Source of the DNA: Pandoraea apista
GTDB lineage: Bacteria > Pseudomonadota > Gammaproteobacteria > Burkholderiales > Burkholderiaceae
Assembly: GCF_001465595.2 (NCBI RefSeq)
Contig: NZ_CP013481.2
Coordinates: 2,294,001 to 2,358,000, forward strand
Direction of reading: 5' to 3'
DNA: 64,000 nucleotides
Part shown: positions 10,966 through 20,080 of the stretch, piece after piece
Numbering within the stretch: position 1 is the first letter of the stretch
Layout of the letters: each line of letters starts with the position of its first letter
Position numbers and translations under genes: made by a program
Notes under the pieces: model-generated
Database searches by the model: none
Seen by the model: the letters and a program-made list of their open reading frames with translations, nothing else
What the model was told of the DNA's origin: nothing

Positions 10966-11000
10966 CGCGGACGTGAGTGACGTCCGCGTTTTTGTTTTTC
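10966..11000 (+). terminator. Strong intrinsic terminator just upstream of folC
   Basis: A perfect 9-bp stem (10966-10974 with 10980-10988) with a 5-base loop is followed by tttttgttttt. The folC ATG is 13 bases further on. It either ends accD transcripts or acts as an attenuator in a folC leader. Confidence 0.85.
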
Positions 11001-11013
11001 TGCCCGCACATTC

Positions 11014-12312
11014 ATGCCGACATACTCCACTCTCGACGCCTGGCTTGCCCATCTCGAAACCGCTCACCCCGTGGGCATTGACATGGGCCTCACGCGCATT
11101 GGTCGCGTGAAAGAGGCTCTCGGGCTGCAATTCCCGTGCCCCGTCTTCACGGTCGGCGGCACCAACGGCAAGGGCTCGACCTGCGCGATCATCGAAGCCA
11201 TTCTGCTCGCGGCGGGTTACCGCGTGGGCTGCCATACGTCTCCGCATCTGCTCACGTTCAATGAACGCGCACGCCTGAATGGCGAGGTCGTCGACGACGC
11301 CACGCTGCTGCCGCACTTCGAAGCGGTGGAAGCCGCGCGGACGAGCTTCGACGAACCGGTCTCGCTCACGTACTTCGAGTTCACCACGCTCGCGATCATG
11401 CACCTGTTCGCCACGGCCGGCCTCGACGCCGTGATTCTCGAAGTCGGTCTGGGCGGGCGACTCGATGCGGTGAATATTGTCGATGCCGACTGCGCCGTGA
11501 TCACGAGCATCGACATCGATCACGCGCAATATCTGGGTAACACGCGTGAGGCGATTGCCGTCGAGAAGGCCGGCATCTTCCGTGAGGGCAAGCCGGCGAT
11601 CTGCGGCGATCCCATGCCGCCGGCCACGCTGCTGGCCGAGGCAGAGCGCATTGGCGCCGACCTGTGGTGCTTCGGCCGCGACTTCAACTATCAGGGCGAC
11701 AAGCAGCAATGGAGCTACGGCGGGCGTCAGATGCGTCGGCCGGCGCTGGCGTATCCGGCCCTGCGCGGCGCGAATCAGTTGCTCAACGCCTCGGCGGCGC
11801 TTGCAGCGCTGGAGTCGATGCGCGACCGGTTGCCGGTCTCGGCGCAGGACATTCGTCTGGGGCTCGCTTCGGTCGAGCTGCCGGGGCGATTCCAGGTGCT
11901 GCCGGGGCGTCCGGCGGTGGTGCTCGACGTTGCGCACAATCCGCATGCTGCGGCCGCGCTGGGTCACAATCTCGACGGCATGGGGTTCTTCCCGTACACG
12001 TACGCGGTGTTCGGTGCGATGGCCGACAAGGACATCGAGGGCGTGTTGCGCCACCTCGTCGACAAGGTCGATCACTGGCGTTTGTGTGCGCTGCCGACCG
12101 AACGCGCTGCCAGCCCGGCGTTGCTTGAAGCGAAGTTGCGGGCCGTGGGTTTCGTGGAAGATGCCGATCATTCGGTGGAAACCTTCGAATCCCCCGAGAA
12201 AGCCTATGCCGCCGCGCTCGAGCAGTGCGGGGAGAATGATAGAATTGTGGTTTTTGGATCGTTCTTTACGGTGGCGGGTGTGATGTCGCACCGCAAATTG
12301 CAGCGCCACTGA
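11014..12312 (+). CDS. folC: Dihydrofolate synthase / folylpolyglutamate synthase
   Basis: FolC adds glutamate to dihydropteroate and extends the polyglutamate tail of folates, with ATP, in the cytosol. The protein is 432 residues, typical length. The Mur-ligase P-loop is GGTNGKGST (48-56); the ligase centre EVGLGGRLDAVN, the DIDHAQYLG stretch and the C-terminal-domain DVAHNPHA follow. ATG 11014 has no Shine-Dalgarno and stands directly behind the terminator U-tract, as at truA. The next gene is a SPOR protein 45 bases on, the conserved accD-folC-dedD-cvpA-purF order. Confidence 0.95.
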   Translation: MPTYSTLDAWLAHLETAHPVGIDMGLTRIGRVKEALGLQFPCPVFTVGGTNGKGSTCAIIEAILLAAGYRVGCHTSPHLLTFNERARLNGEVVDDATLLPHFEAVEAARTSFDEPVSLTYFEFTTLAIMHLFATAGLDAVILEVGLGGRLDAVNIVDADCAVITSIDIDHAQYLGNTREAIAVEKAGIFREGKPAICGDPMPPATLLAEAERIGADLWCFGRDFNYQGDKQQWSYGGRQMRRPALAYPALRGANQLLNASAALAALESMRDRLPVSAQDIRLGLASVELPGRFQVLPGRPAVVLDVAHNPHAAAALGHNLDGMGFFPYTYAVFGAMADKDIEGVLRHLVDKVDHWRLCALPTERAASPALLEAKLRAVGFVEDADHSVETFESPEKAYAAALEQCGENDRIVVFGSFFTVAGVMSHRKLQRH

Positions 12313-12357
12313 GGTGTGAAGGTGCGTTTGCCGTGACATTTTCTTACGAGAAATGTC

Positions 12358-13392
12358 ATGCGCGTGACGCACCACATGCGCGATGATCAGTCCAACGACG
12401 CGAGTTACGACCTGAGCCAAGGCCCTATGGGATTGTTTTCCTTCCGCAAGAAAGACGCCGAAGCCGTTCCCCCGAAGCGCGGTAGCCGCAGGAGCGGCCG
12501 AACCGGCACCCGTACCGCGGGAGGGGGCGAGTACAGCGAGCACGAGCAACTCGACCCGCTGCTGCCCGAAAAGCAACGCGCGCGCCGCCGTCTGGTCGGC
12601 GCGTTGGCGCTGGTGCTCGCCGCCGTCATCATCTTGCCGATGGTGCTCGCGCCCGAACCGAAACCGGCCGCCGACGACATCGCCATCCAGATTCCCGGGA
12701 AAGACGCCAATTCGCCGCCCGTGCGCGTGAAGCCGCCGGCGCCTGCGACGTTGCCGTCCGAGGCTTCGCTCGACAAGGGGGAAGAGGCGCTCGACAGCAG
12801 CACGCTGGCGGGGGCGAACGCTGCCAAGCCCGCGCCCACGCCGGCGCCCGCGCCTGCGCCCACGGCAGTACCTCCCGCCGCCGCCGTGGCCCCGGCCCCC
12901 GCGCCGAGCGCCGTGCCGGAACCGCAGGTCGCGCAAGCGAAGCCCGAGCACAAGCCCGAGGTCAAGAAGCCTGAGCAGCACGCCGAGACGAAACCGGCTA
13001 CGAAACCGGACTCGCACGACACCGCCAAGGCGCAAGCCAAGTCGCAGCCGGATAACAACGCGGCCGACCCGATCGCGCAATTCGCGCAGAACAATACGGC
13101 AGCCAAGCCCGCCAAACCGGCCGACAACCGTGACAACGCGCAGAAATCGGCGGCGTCGGGGGGCAAGTATCTGGTGCGCATCGGCGCGTTCTCGACGCAG
13201 GATCGCGCACAGGCGTGGCTCGTCAAGCTGAAGCTCGTGAATGTACCGAGCTACATGGTGAAGAGCACGGTGGACGGCCGCGAACTGTATCTGCTGCGCG
13301 CGGGGCCGTTCCCTGATCGCAACAGTGCCGAAGCCGCCGGCAAGAAGATTCGTGACGCCGGACTGACGGCGCAGGTCGCCGAGGCGGGCTGA
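12358..13392 (+). CDS. dedD: SPOR-domain inner-membrane cell-division protein, DedD-like
   Basis: SPOR proteins bind denuded glycan strands at the division septum. The 344-residue frame has a basic cytoplasmic N-terminus, one transmembrane helix (about residues 80-97, LVGALALVLAAVIILPMVLA), a long Pro/Ala/Lys periplasmic linker (about 120-260) and a C-terminal SPOR domain (about 262-340, beginning GKYLVRIGAFSTQDRA). The start may instead be the internal ATG at 12427 (MGLFSFRKKD), which fits relatives better and has caagg in front. Position between folC and cvpA supports DedD; linker sequence itself carries no identity. Confidence 0.85.
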   Translation: MRVTHHMRDDQSNDASYDLSQGPMGLFSFRKKDAEAVPPKRGSRRSGRTGTRTAGGGEYSEHEQLDPLLPEKQRARRRLVGALALVLAAVIILPMVLAPEPKPAADDIAIQIPGKDANSPPVRVKPPAPATLPSEASLDKGEEALDSSTLAGANAAKPAPTPAPAPAPTAVPPAAAVAPAPAPSAVPEPQVAQAKPEHKPEVKKPEQHAETKPATKPDSHDTAKAQAKSQPDNNAADPIAQFAQNNTAAKPAKPADNRDNAQKSAASGGKYLVRIGAFSTQDRAQAWLVKLKLVNVPSYMVKSTVDGRELYLLRAGPFPDRNSAEAAGKKIRDAGLTAQVAEAG

Positions 13393-13393
13393 G

Positions 13394-14236
13394 TTGGGCG
13401 ACACGGTGCATACCGGTCTGTTGACCGTAGTGGATTACGCGGCGATCGCCATTCTCGTCGGCTCGATGCTGTTGGGCATGTTGCGCGGACTTGTGCGCGA
13501 GCTGTTCAATCTGGTGGGTTGGGTGGTCGCGTTCTTCGTGGCGCGGGCGTTCGGCCCTACGGTGGCCCACTGGCTGCCGGCCGACCTGCCCGGTGGTGAG
13601 ATGACGCAGGGCGCACTCGGTTTCCTGCTGGTGCTGATCGCCGTGGTGTTCGGCGCGGGTATCGTCAGCGCGCTCGTGGGCCGCATGACCGACATGATCG
13701 GCTTGCGCCCCGCCGATCGCGGTTTAGGCATGTTGTTCGGTATTGTTCGTGGTGTTCTGCTCTTGATGTTGCTGATGGTCGCCGCCAAGTTAACGGCATT
13801 GCCGCAACAGCCGGTCTGGCAGCACTCGCTGGTGCGCCCGTGGGTAGAGGCCGGGCTGGAACGTTTGATGCCTTACCTGCCCGAGCCGGTGCAGCATTAC
13901 CTGCACAAGCCCGAGGCGGCGATGCCCAGTGGCAATCCGCTGGGAACGCCGATTCCCTTGCCACAACTGGAACCCTATCGGGCTACGCCGGATGCCGGCG
14001 GGCAAGGCGGCAACGGGAATCCGGGGCGCCGGGGGGGGCAGAGTAGCGGTGCGATGTCCGGCGTGTCGAACCTGATGGGCGGCGGCAGCACCCTGGGGGG
14101 TAGCGGCGCTGGCAGTGGTTTGGCGGGCGATGGCCTGGGCGGCGCGCAAGGCGCCGACGTTCAGTCGCAGGGGTGGGGCATGCGCAGCGGCGGATCGGCC
14201 GCGCCGTCTACCGGCCTGCACAAGGTTTCCGAATGA
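13394..14236 (+). CDS. cvpA: CvpA family membrane protein with long Gly-rich tail
   Basis: CvpA is a small inner-membrane protein named for colicin V production; its cellular role is poorly defined. About four hydrophobic helices fill residues 10-150, with the family pattern RGLVRELFNLVGWVVAFF and a second repeat near 95-130. The last 80 or so residues are a Gly/Ser/Asn-rich tail, making the protein (280 residues) much longer than the usual 160-190. The frame opens with TTG at 13394 two bases after the dedD stop; GTG at 13406 is an equally good start. It precedes purF, as in E. coli dedD-cvpA-purF. Confidence 0.88.
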   Translation: MGDTVHTGLLTVVDYAAIAILVGSMLLGMLRGLVRELFNLVGWVVAFFVARAFGPTVAHWLPADLPGGEMTQGALGFLLVLIAVVFGAGIVSALVGRMTDMIGLRPADRGLGMLFGIVRGVLLLMLLMVAAKLTALPQQPVWQHSLVRPWVEAGLERLMPYLPEPVQHYLHKPEAAMPSGNPLGTPIPLPQLEPYRATPDAGGQGGNGNPGRRGGQSSGAMSGVSNLMGGGSTLGGSGAGSGLAGDGLGGAQGADVQSQGWGMRSGGSAAPSTGLHKVSE

Positions 14237-14291
14237 CGGATAATACTGTCCGTTTGACGCAGATTTCGATGTTTTTTGAAGGATTCATGCC

Positions 14292-15812
14292 ATGTGTGGC
14301 ATCGTCGGTGTAGTCTCCAAATCCCCTGTCAACCAGTTTATCTACGATAGCCTGTTGCTGCTGCAGCACCGTGGCCAGGACGCTGCCGGTATCGCTACGA
14401 CGGACGGCCAGTCGTTCTACATGCACAAGGGCAACGGCATGGTGCGCGACGTGTTCCGCACGCGCAACATGCGCGATTTGCCGGGCACGGTCGGTATCGG
14501 TCAGGTGCGTTACCCGACGGCCGGTACGTCGAGCGCGGCGCAAGCCCAGCCGTTCTACGTGAATGCGCCTTACGGCATCGTGCTCGCGCACAACGGCAAC
14601 CTGACGAACTGGGAACAGCTCAAGGACGAGATGTTCCGCGTCGATCGCCGCCACATCAACACCACCTCTGACTCGGAAGTGCTGCTCAACGTGCTGGCGC
14701 ACGAGTTGCAGCAAAGCGCGCGCGACGGATTGAGCGTCGCGTCGCTGTTCGAAGCGGTGGGCAAGGTGCATGGCCGCCTGCGCGGTTCGTATGCCATTGT
14801 CTCGATCATCTCCGGCTTCGGTCTGCTCGCGTTCCGCGATCCGAACGGTATCCGTCCGCTGTGCATCGGCCGCTTCGATGGCCCGAACGGCACGGAGTGG
14901 ATGGTGGCGTCGGAGTCGGTGGCGCTGGAAGGCATGGGCTTCGCGTTCGAGCGCGACGTCAAGCCGGGTGAGGCGATCTTTATCAGCAACGACGGCGAAC
15001 TGGTCTCGCAGCAGTGCTCGGAGTCGGTGTCGATGCACCCCTGCATTTTCGAACTCGTGTATCTGGCGCGTCCGGATTCGGTGCTCGACGGCGTGGCGGT
15101 CTACGACGCGCGTCTGCGCATGGGCGACTACCTCGCCGAGAAGATCCGCCGCGAGATCGACTATCAGGACATCGACGTCGTGATGCCGATTCCGGATTCG
15201 AGCCGCCCGGCGGCCATGCAGGTCGCCAAGCGACTGGGACTGAATTATCGCGAAGGCTTCTTCAAGAACCGTTACGTCGGTCGCACCTTCATCATGCCCG
15301 GTCAGGCGATGCGCAAGAAGTCGGTGCGTCAGAAGCTCAACGCCATGCGCGTCGAGTTCAAGGACAAGAACGTGCTGATCGTGGACGACTCGATCGTGCG
15401 CGGCACCACCAGCCAGGAAATCGTGCAGATGGCACGCGACGCTGGCGCGCGCAAGGTGATCTTCGCATCGGCCGCGCCGCCGGTGAAGTTCCCGAACGTG
15501 TACGGCATCGATATGCCCACGCGCAGCGAACTGGTCGCCCATGATCGCAGCGACGAAGAAGTGGCGCGCATCATCGGCGCCGACGAACTGATCTATCAGG
15601 ACGTCGAAGACATGAAGGCTGCGGTGCGCGACATCAATCCGGCACTGACCGACTTCGATGCGTCGTGCTTCGACGGAAAGTACATTACGGGCGATGTGAC
15701 GCCGGAGTACCTGAACCGTCTGGAGCAACAGCGCAAGGCCCCGAAGGCTCCTGTGGTGGAGTCCGGTGAGGGCGACGACAGCGAGCCGCGCGGGGCCCAG
15801 CTTGGCCTCTGA
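14292..15812 (+). CDS. purF: Amidophosphoribosyltransferase
   Basis: PurF makes 5-phosphoribosylamine from PRPP and glutamine, the first step of purine synthesis. The protein is 506 residues. After Met removal the N-terminal nucleophile is Cys2 (MCGIVGVV); glutaminase blocks LQHRGQDAAGI, HNGNLTN and the PRPP loop VLIVDDSIVRGTTS follow in the usual order. The conserved Cys2 fixes the start at 14292. The previous gene is cvpA, 55 bases away. Confidence 0.97.
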   Translation: MCGIVGVVSKSPVNQFIYDSLLLLQHRGQDAAGIATTDGQSFYMHKGNGMVRDVFRTRNMRDLPGTVGIGQVRYPTAGTSSAAQAQPFYVNAPYGIVLAHNGNLTNWEQLKDEMFRVDRRHINTTSDSEVLLNVLAHELQQSARDGLSVASLFEAVGKVHGRLRGSYAIVSIISGFGLLAFRDPNGIRPLCIGRFDGPNGTEWMVASESVALEGMGFAFERDVKPGEAIFISNDGELVSQQCSESVSMHPCIFELVYLARPDSVLDGVAVYDARLRMGDYLAEKIRREIDYQDIDVVMPIPDSSRPAAMQVAKRLGLNYREGFFKNRYVGRTFIMPGQAMRKKSVRQKLNAMRVEFKDKNVLIVDDSIVRGTTSQEIVQMARDAGARKVIFASAAPPVKFPNVYGIDMPTRSELVAHDRSDEEVARIIGADELIYQDVEDMKAAVRDINPALTDFDASCFDGKYITGDVTPEYLNRLEQQRKAPKAPVVESGEGDDSEPRGAQLGL

Positions 15813-15884
15813 GCGGTGCCTGAGGCCGGCCAGCCGGGCGAATACCTGGCGGGCAGGGGGGATTTTCCTTCCGTGCCGGCAACG

Positions 15885-15893
15885 TGCTACACT
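15885..15893 (+). promoter_or_regulatory. Extended -10 promoter of metZ
   Basis: TG-c-TACACT (15885-15893) is an extended -10 element whose start point would fall at about 15900, exactly where the riboswitch begins. No good -35 is visible. Confidence 0.55.
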
Positions 15894-15899
15894 GCTTCT

Positions 15900-15960
15900 C
15901 ACGTCGATTTGATTTCAGCTTGCGGACGTGGGGGAACATCCCCGAAACAGCTAAAGCGAG
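15900..15960 (+). promoter_or_regulatory. SAM-II (SAM-alpha) riboswitch upstream of metZ
   Basis: The folded pattern matches the SAM-II class. P1 pairs cacgtc (15900-15905) with gacgtg (15925-15930). The P1 loop carries GATTTGATTT and CTTGC (15919-15923), which can form the H-type pseudoknot with GCGAG (15956-15960). The conserved GCTAAAG is at 15950-15956. A small extra hairpin (gggg 15931-15934 with cccc 15940-15943) is inserted before the 3' strand. SAM-II elements control methionine and SAM genes including metZ, which fits the downstream gene. The assignment is from motif recognition; no covariance search was run. Confidence 0.85.
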
Positions 15961-15980
15961 GCCTAGACAGATGGATTTCG

Positions 15981-16020
15981 AGCCCGTTTTGCTGAATAGC
16001 GAAACGGGCTTTTCTTTTTT
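15981..16020 (+). terminator. Intrinsic terminator in the metZ leader
   Basis: A 13-bp stem with one G-U pair (15981-15993 with 15998-16010) and a 4-base loop is followed by tttctttttt. It lies 20 bases after the riboswitch and 39 before the metZ ATG, so it is placed for SAM-controlled transcription termination. It could also catch purF readthrough. Confidence 0.85.
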
Positions 16021-16058
16021 TGGCCGGCGATCGGGCCAACCCAATCACGAGATACACG

Positions 16059-17246
16059 ATGGACTCCTTCGACTTCGATACCCTGGCGGTGCGCGCGGGC
16101 ACGCAGCGCTCCGAGTTTGGTGAGCATTCCGAGGCGCTGTACCTGACCTCGAGCTTCGTATTCAAGAGCGCGGCAGAGGCCGCCGAACGCTTCGCGCATT
16201 CGGAGGAGGGGTTCACCTACTCGCGCTTCACCAACCCGACCGTGTCGATGTTTCAGGATCGTCTGGCCGCGCTCGAAGGCGGCGAAGCCTGCATGGCGAC
16301 CTCCTCGGGCATGAGTGCCATCGTCTCGGTGGTGATGTCGGCGCTCTCCGCAGGCGATCACCTGGTTAGTTCGCAGAGCATTTTCGGCTCCACGCTGAAT
16401 GTCTTCTCCACGATCTTCAGCCGCTTCGGTGTCGAGACGACATTTGTTGACCCGACCGATCTCGATGCCTGGCGCGCCGCGATTCGTCCGAACACGAAGA
16501 TGTTCTTCCTTGAAACGCCGTCCAATCCGCTCACGGATATCGCCGACATTGCCGCGATCGGCAAGATCGCCAAGGAAGCGGGGGCTTTGTTCGTCGTCGA
16601 TAACTGCTTCTGTACACCGGCATTGCAGCGCCCCATCGAGTATGGGGCCGACGTGGTGGTGCACTCGGCCACGAAGTACCTCGACGGTCAGGGCCGTGTG
16701 CTGGGCGGTGCCATCGTCGGCAAGAGGGACTTCATCATGGGCAAGGTCTTTACGTTCGTTCGCAGCGCGGGCCCGACCCTCTCGGCGTTTAACGCCTGGG
16801 TGTTGCTCAAGGGCATGGAGACGCTTTCGCTGCGCATCGAGCGTCAATCGGCCAACGCGCTGGCCATTGCGCAATGGCTCGAGCAGCAACCGCAAGTGGC
16901 GCGAGTCTTTTACCCGGGATTGCCGTCGCATCCGCAGTACGAACTCGCCCAGCGTCAGCAGAAGGCGGGCGGCGCGATCGTCGCGTTCGAACTCAAGGGC
17001 GCGACGCCTGCCGAGCAACGCGAGAACGCCTGGCGTGTGATCGACAACACGCGCGTGTGTTCGATCACGGGCAATCTCGGCGATACGCGTACCACGATCA
17101 CGCACCCGGCGAGCACGACGCACGGTCGCATTACGCCGGAAGCGCGTGCTGCCGCCGGTATCACGGAAGGGCTGATCCGTCTGGCGGTGGGGCTGGAGTC
17201 GCCTGCCGACATTCAGGCCGATCTGGTCCGCGGTTTCGTTAGCTGA
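16059..17246 (+). CDS. metZ: O-succinylhomoserine sulfhydrylase
   Basis: MetZ replaces the succinyl (or acetyl) group of activated homoserine with sulfide to give homocysteine, a direct-sulfhydrylation route to methionine. The protein is 395 residues of the Cys/Met-metabolism PLP family. The PLP lysine is K206 in [19 protein letters not shown] and ETPSNPL are family blocks. ATG 16059 ([15 protein letters not shown]) is chosen over an upstream in-frame start at 16020 that lies inside the terminator. A SAM-II riboswitch and terminator control it. hisC follows after 14 bases, so the two are probably co-transcribed. Confidence 0.93.
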   Translation: MDSFDFDTLAVRAGTQRSEFGEHSEALYLTSSFVFKSAAEAAERFAHSEEGFTYSRFTNPTVSMFQDRLAALEGGEACMATSSGMSAIVSVVMSALSAGDHLVSSQSIFGSTLNVFSTIFSRFGVETTFVDPTDLDAWRAAIRPNTKMFFLETPSNPLTDIADIAAIGKIAKEAGALFVVDNCFCTPALQRPIEYGADVVVHSATKYLDGQGRVLGGAIVGKRDFIMGKVFTFVRSAGPTLSAFNAWVLLKGMETLSLRIERQSANALAIAQWLEQQPQVARVFYPGLPSHPQYELAQRQQKAGGAIVAFELKGATPAEQRENAWRVIDNTRVCSITGNLGDTRTTITHPASTTHGRITPEARAAAGITEGLIRLAVGLESPADIQADLVRGFVS

Positions 17247-17260
17247 GCGGAGCCGTCCAC

Positions 17261-18331
17261 ATGAGTCGATTCTGGAGTGCTGGCGTTGCCGATCTGACGC
17301 CCTATGTGCCCGGTGAGCAGCCGCAGATGCAGCGCCTCATCAAGCTCAATACCAATGAGAACCCGTACGGCCCGTCGCCGCGTGTGCTTGCCGCGATTCG
17401 CGAGGCGCTCGGTAGCGATGCCGACGCGCTCAAACGATATCCCGATCCCGACGCCCGCCGTTTCAAGCAGACCATCGCCAAGCGGTTCGGCCTTGAAGTG
17501 GCCAATGTGCACGTAGGCAATGGCTCGGACGAAGTGCTGGCCAACGTCTTCCAGGGGCTGCTGAAGCACGACAAGCCGATTCTGTTTCCCGACATCACGT
17601 ACAGCTTTTACCCGGTGTATTGCGGGTTGTACGGTGTGGCGTTCGAGAACGTGCCGCTGAGCGAGTCGTTCGAGATTCGCGTCGACGATTACCTCAGGCC
17701 GAACGGCGGCATCATCTTCCCGAATCCGAATGCACCGACGGGCCGGGTGCTGGCATCCGGCGAGATCGAGCGTCTGTTGGCAGGCAATCCGGATTCTGTG
17801 GTGGTGATCGACGAGGCGTACATCGACTTCGGCGGCGAGAGTGCCGCAGGGCTGATTGCGAAGTATCCGAACCTGCTCGTGGTGCAGACCTTGTCGAAGT
17901 CGCGCTCGCTCGCCGGGTTGCGTCTGGGGTTCGCCATCGGGCATCCGGATCTGATCGAAGCGCTCGAGCGGGTGAAGAACAGCTTCAACTCGTACCCGCT
18001 CGACCGGCTCGCGCAGGCAGCCGGTGTCGCAGCCATCGAAGACGAAGCGTATTTCGATCAGACACGTCGGGCTGTCATGGCAAGCCGGGAGGGGCTGGTG
18101 GCCCGTCTGACGGCGCTGGGTTTCGAGGTGCTGCCCTCGACGGCGAACTTCGTGTTCGCGCGTCACCCGTCGCACGACGCGGCGCAACTGGCCGCCGCGC
18201 TGCGTGAGCGCTCGATCATCGTGCGGCACTTCAAGCACGCACGCGTGGCGCAGTTCCTGCGCATTACCGTGGGCACCGAGGCCGAGTGCCAGGCATTCAC
18301 AGACGCATTGAAGGAAATTCTGGCGAGTTAA
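17261..18331 (+). CDS. hisC: Histidinol-phosphate aminotransferase (HisC2-like)
   Basis: HisC transfers an amino group from glutamate to imidazole-acetol phosphate in histidine synthesis; paralogues of this type can also act on aromatic keto acids. The protein is 356 residues, class I/II aminotransferase fold. Family marks are [12 protein letters not shown] (about 28-39), [16 protein letters not shown] and the PLP-lysine motif [14 protein letters not shown]. It is not beside other his genes but 14 bases behind metZ, so it may be under the same SAM control and may be the second, broad-specificity copy. A terminator follows. Confidence 0.85.
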   Translation: MSRFWSAGVADLTPYVPGEQPQMQRLIKLNTNENPYGPSPRVLAAIREALGSDADALKRYPDPDARRFKQTIAKRFGLEVANVHVGNGSDEVLANVFQGLLKHDKPILFPDITYSFYPVYCGLYGVAFENVPLSESFEIRVDDYLRPNGGIIFPNPNAPTGRVLASGEIERLLAGNPDSVVVIDEAYIDFGGESAAGLIAKYPNLLVVQTLSKSRSLAGLRLGFAIGHPDLIEALERVKNSFNSYPLDRLAQAAGVAAIEDEAYFDQTRRAVMASREGLVARLTALGFEVLPSTANFVFARHPSHDAAQLAAALRERSIIVRHFKHARVAQFLRITVGTEAECQAFTDALKEILAS

Positions 18332-18399
18332 GACGCCGTACGGGCAGTTGGATGCCCGGTTTCGTATCGCATGACGGGACAAGTCCGCGTCCCAACGGG

Positions 18400-18444
18400 C
18401 CGGCAACGCAGGGAAAACACGCCCGGCGCTGCCGGTTTTTTTTT
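18400..18444 (+). terminator. Intrinsic terminator of metZ-hisC
   Basis: ccggca (18400-18405) pairs with tgccgg (18430-18435), with a GC-rich 24-base loop that can pair further, and is followed by nine T residues (18436-18444). Confidence 0.7.
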
Positions 18445-18551
18445 CGGCGATTTGCTGCCCGCCCTTGTCTTGCCCGGCCACGGTGGGAAGGCAACAGGAA
18501 AATGCGGCGTGCGTTATGCTGTTGGGCGTGTTGCCAACCGGAGACTTCAGC

Positions 18552-19985
18552 ATGTCGCATAACGTAGAACTTTTCATTAACGGACAGTGGAAGGCGGGCG
18601 TAGAAGGCCTCACGCTGCCGATCGAAAACCCGGCCACGGGCGAGACCATCGGAACGGTGGCACGCGCGACGCAGCCGGATCTGGACGCTGCCCTGGCCGC
18701 CGCCGAAGCCGGTTTTGCCAAGTGGCGCGAAATTGCCCCGTTCGAGCGCGCCAAGCTCATGCGAAAGGCTGCGGGTCTGCTGCGCGAGCGCGTGGGCGAT
18801 ATCGCACGTCAGATGACGATGGAGCAGGGCAAACCGATTGGCGAAGCCAAGGGCGAAGTGCTCTCGGCCGCCGATGTCATCGAATTCTTTGCGGAAGAGG
18901 GCAAGCGTGCCTACGGCCGTCTGGTGCCGGCGCGTGTGCCGAACGTCTACCAAATGGTGATCCAGTCGCCTGTGGGTGCAGTGGCGGCGTTCACGCCGTG
19001 GAATTTCCCCGTCAATCAGGTCGTGCGCAAGGTGTCCGCTGCGCTGGCCGCCGGGTGCTCGGTGATCGTGAAGGCCCCGGAAGAGACGCCCGCGTCGCCG
19101 GCTGCGCTGATTCGCGCCTTCGCCGATGCCGGTCTGCCCGACGGTGTGCTCAACCTCGTGTACGGCGTGCCGGCCGAGATTTCGTCGTACCTGATTCCGC
19201 ATCCGACCATCCGCAAGGTGTCGTTCACGGGCTCCACGCCGGTGGGCAAGCAACTGGCCGCCATGGCCGGTCTGCACATGAAGCGCGTGACGATGGAGCT
19301 CGGTGGTCATGCGCCCGCATTGATTTTCAACGATGCCGACATTGCGGCCGCCGTACGCAACCTTGCGGCGGGCAAGTTCCGCAACGCCGGTCAGGTGTGT
19401 ATCGCCCCGACGCGTTTCCTCGTGCAGCGCGGTGTGTACGACCAGTTCGTCGACGCTTTCGTGAAGGCCGCCGAGTCGATTCGCGTCGGCAACGGTCTGG
19501 ACCCCGAAACGACGATGGGCCCGCTGGTCAACGGCAAGCGTTTCGAAGCGATCAGCGCCATTGTGGACGACGCCGTCGCCAAGGGGGCGCAGCTCAAGAC
19601 CGGTGGCAAGCGCGCGGCGGAAGGCGGTTATTTCTACGCGCCGACGGTGCTGTGCAATGTGCCGATGAGCGCGAAGATCATGCACGAAGAGCCGTTCGGC
19701 CCGGTGGCCATCGTCAACCCGTTCGACACGGAAGAGGAGGCCATCGCCGAGGCGAATCGCCTGCCGTACGGTCTGGCCGCATATGCGTACACGACTTCGC
19801 AAGGCACGGCGCATCGTCTGTCGGCGCGTGTCGAGAGCGGTATGCTGACGATCAACCATTCGGGTCTGGCGTTGCCGGAAGTACCGTTCGGCGGTGTGAA
19901 GGACAGCGGTTACGGTTCGGAGGGCGGTCCGGAAGCCCTCGAAGCGTATTTGCAACCGAAGTTCGTGACGCGTCTGGAAGTCTGA
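18552..19985 (+). CDS. gabD: NAD(P)-dependent succinate-semialdehyde dehydrogenase family protein
   Basis: The protein (477 residues) is an aldehyde dehydrogenase of the succinate-semialdehyde group, oxidising an aldehyde to a carboxylate. The general base is E249 in MELGGHAP and the catalytic nucleophile C283 in [25 protein letters not shown] and [11 protein letters not shown] are cofactor-site blocks. ATG 18552 ([13 protein letters not shown]) is chosen over the longer frame from 18465, whose extra 29 residues are not family-like. It stands alone between two terminators with no gabT neighbour, so the substrate (succinate semialdehyde, 2-oxoglutarate semialdehyde or another) is not settled. 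Confidence 0.82.
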   Translation: MSHNVELFINGQWKAGVEGLTLPIENPATGETIGTVARATQPDLDAALAAAEAGFAKWREIAPFERAKLMRKAAGLLRERVGDIARQMTMEQGKPIGEAKGEVLSAADVIEFFAEEGKRAYGRLVPARVPNVYQMVIQSPVGAVAAFTPWNFPVNQVVRKVSAALAAGCSVIVKAPEETPASPAALIRAFADAGLPDGVLNLVYGVPAEISSYLIPHPTIRKVSFTGSTPVGKQLAAMAGLHMKRVTMELGGHAPALIFNDADIAAAVRNLAAGKFRNAGQVCIAPTRFLVQRGVYDQFVDAFVKAAESIRVGNGLDPETTMGPLVNGKRFEAISAIVDDAVAKGAQLKTGGKRAAEGGYFYAPTVLCNVPMSAKIMHEEPFGPVAIVNPFDTEEEAIAEANRLPYGLAAYAYTTSQGTAHRLSARVESGMLTINHSGLALPEVPFGGVKDSGYGSEGGPEALEAYLQPKFVTRLEV

Positions 19986-20007
19986 CGCGTACCCGCTAAG
20001 GGAAAAG

Positions 20008-20037
20008 GCCGATGCGAGCAATCGCATCGGCTTTTTT
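20008..20037. terminator. Bidirectional intrinsic terminator between gabD-like gene and MFS gene
   Basis: A perfect 10-bp stem (20008-20017 with 20022-20031) has a 4-base loop, AAAA in front and TTTTTT behind, so it can serve the convergent genes on both strands. Confidence 0.9.
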
Positions 20038-20080
20038 GTTGCCGCTTTGCCAGCTTGCCGGCTTGCCGGTGACGAGGCGC

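Noticed and set aside
10843..13404. Very long minus-strand open frame (853 codons) opposite folC, dedD and cvpA, and similar long frames at 8866-10842, 44299-46869 and 36368-38143
   Set aside because: They are antisense to well-identified genes, have Arg/His-rich unnatural composition and no domains. Such frames are expected opposite GC-rich coding sequence.
16020..16058. Upstream TTG start of metZ at 16020
   Set aside because: It lies at the end of the terminator U-tract and adds 13 residues not seen in the family; ATG 16059 gives the expected N-terminus.
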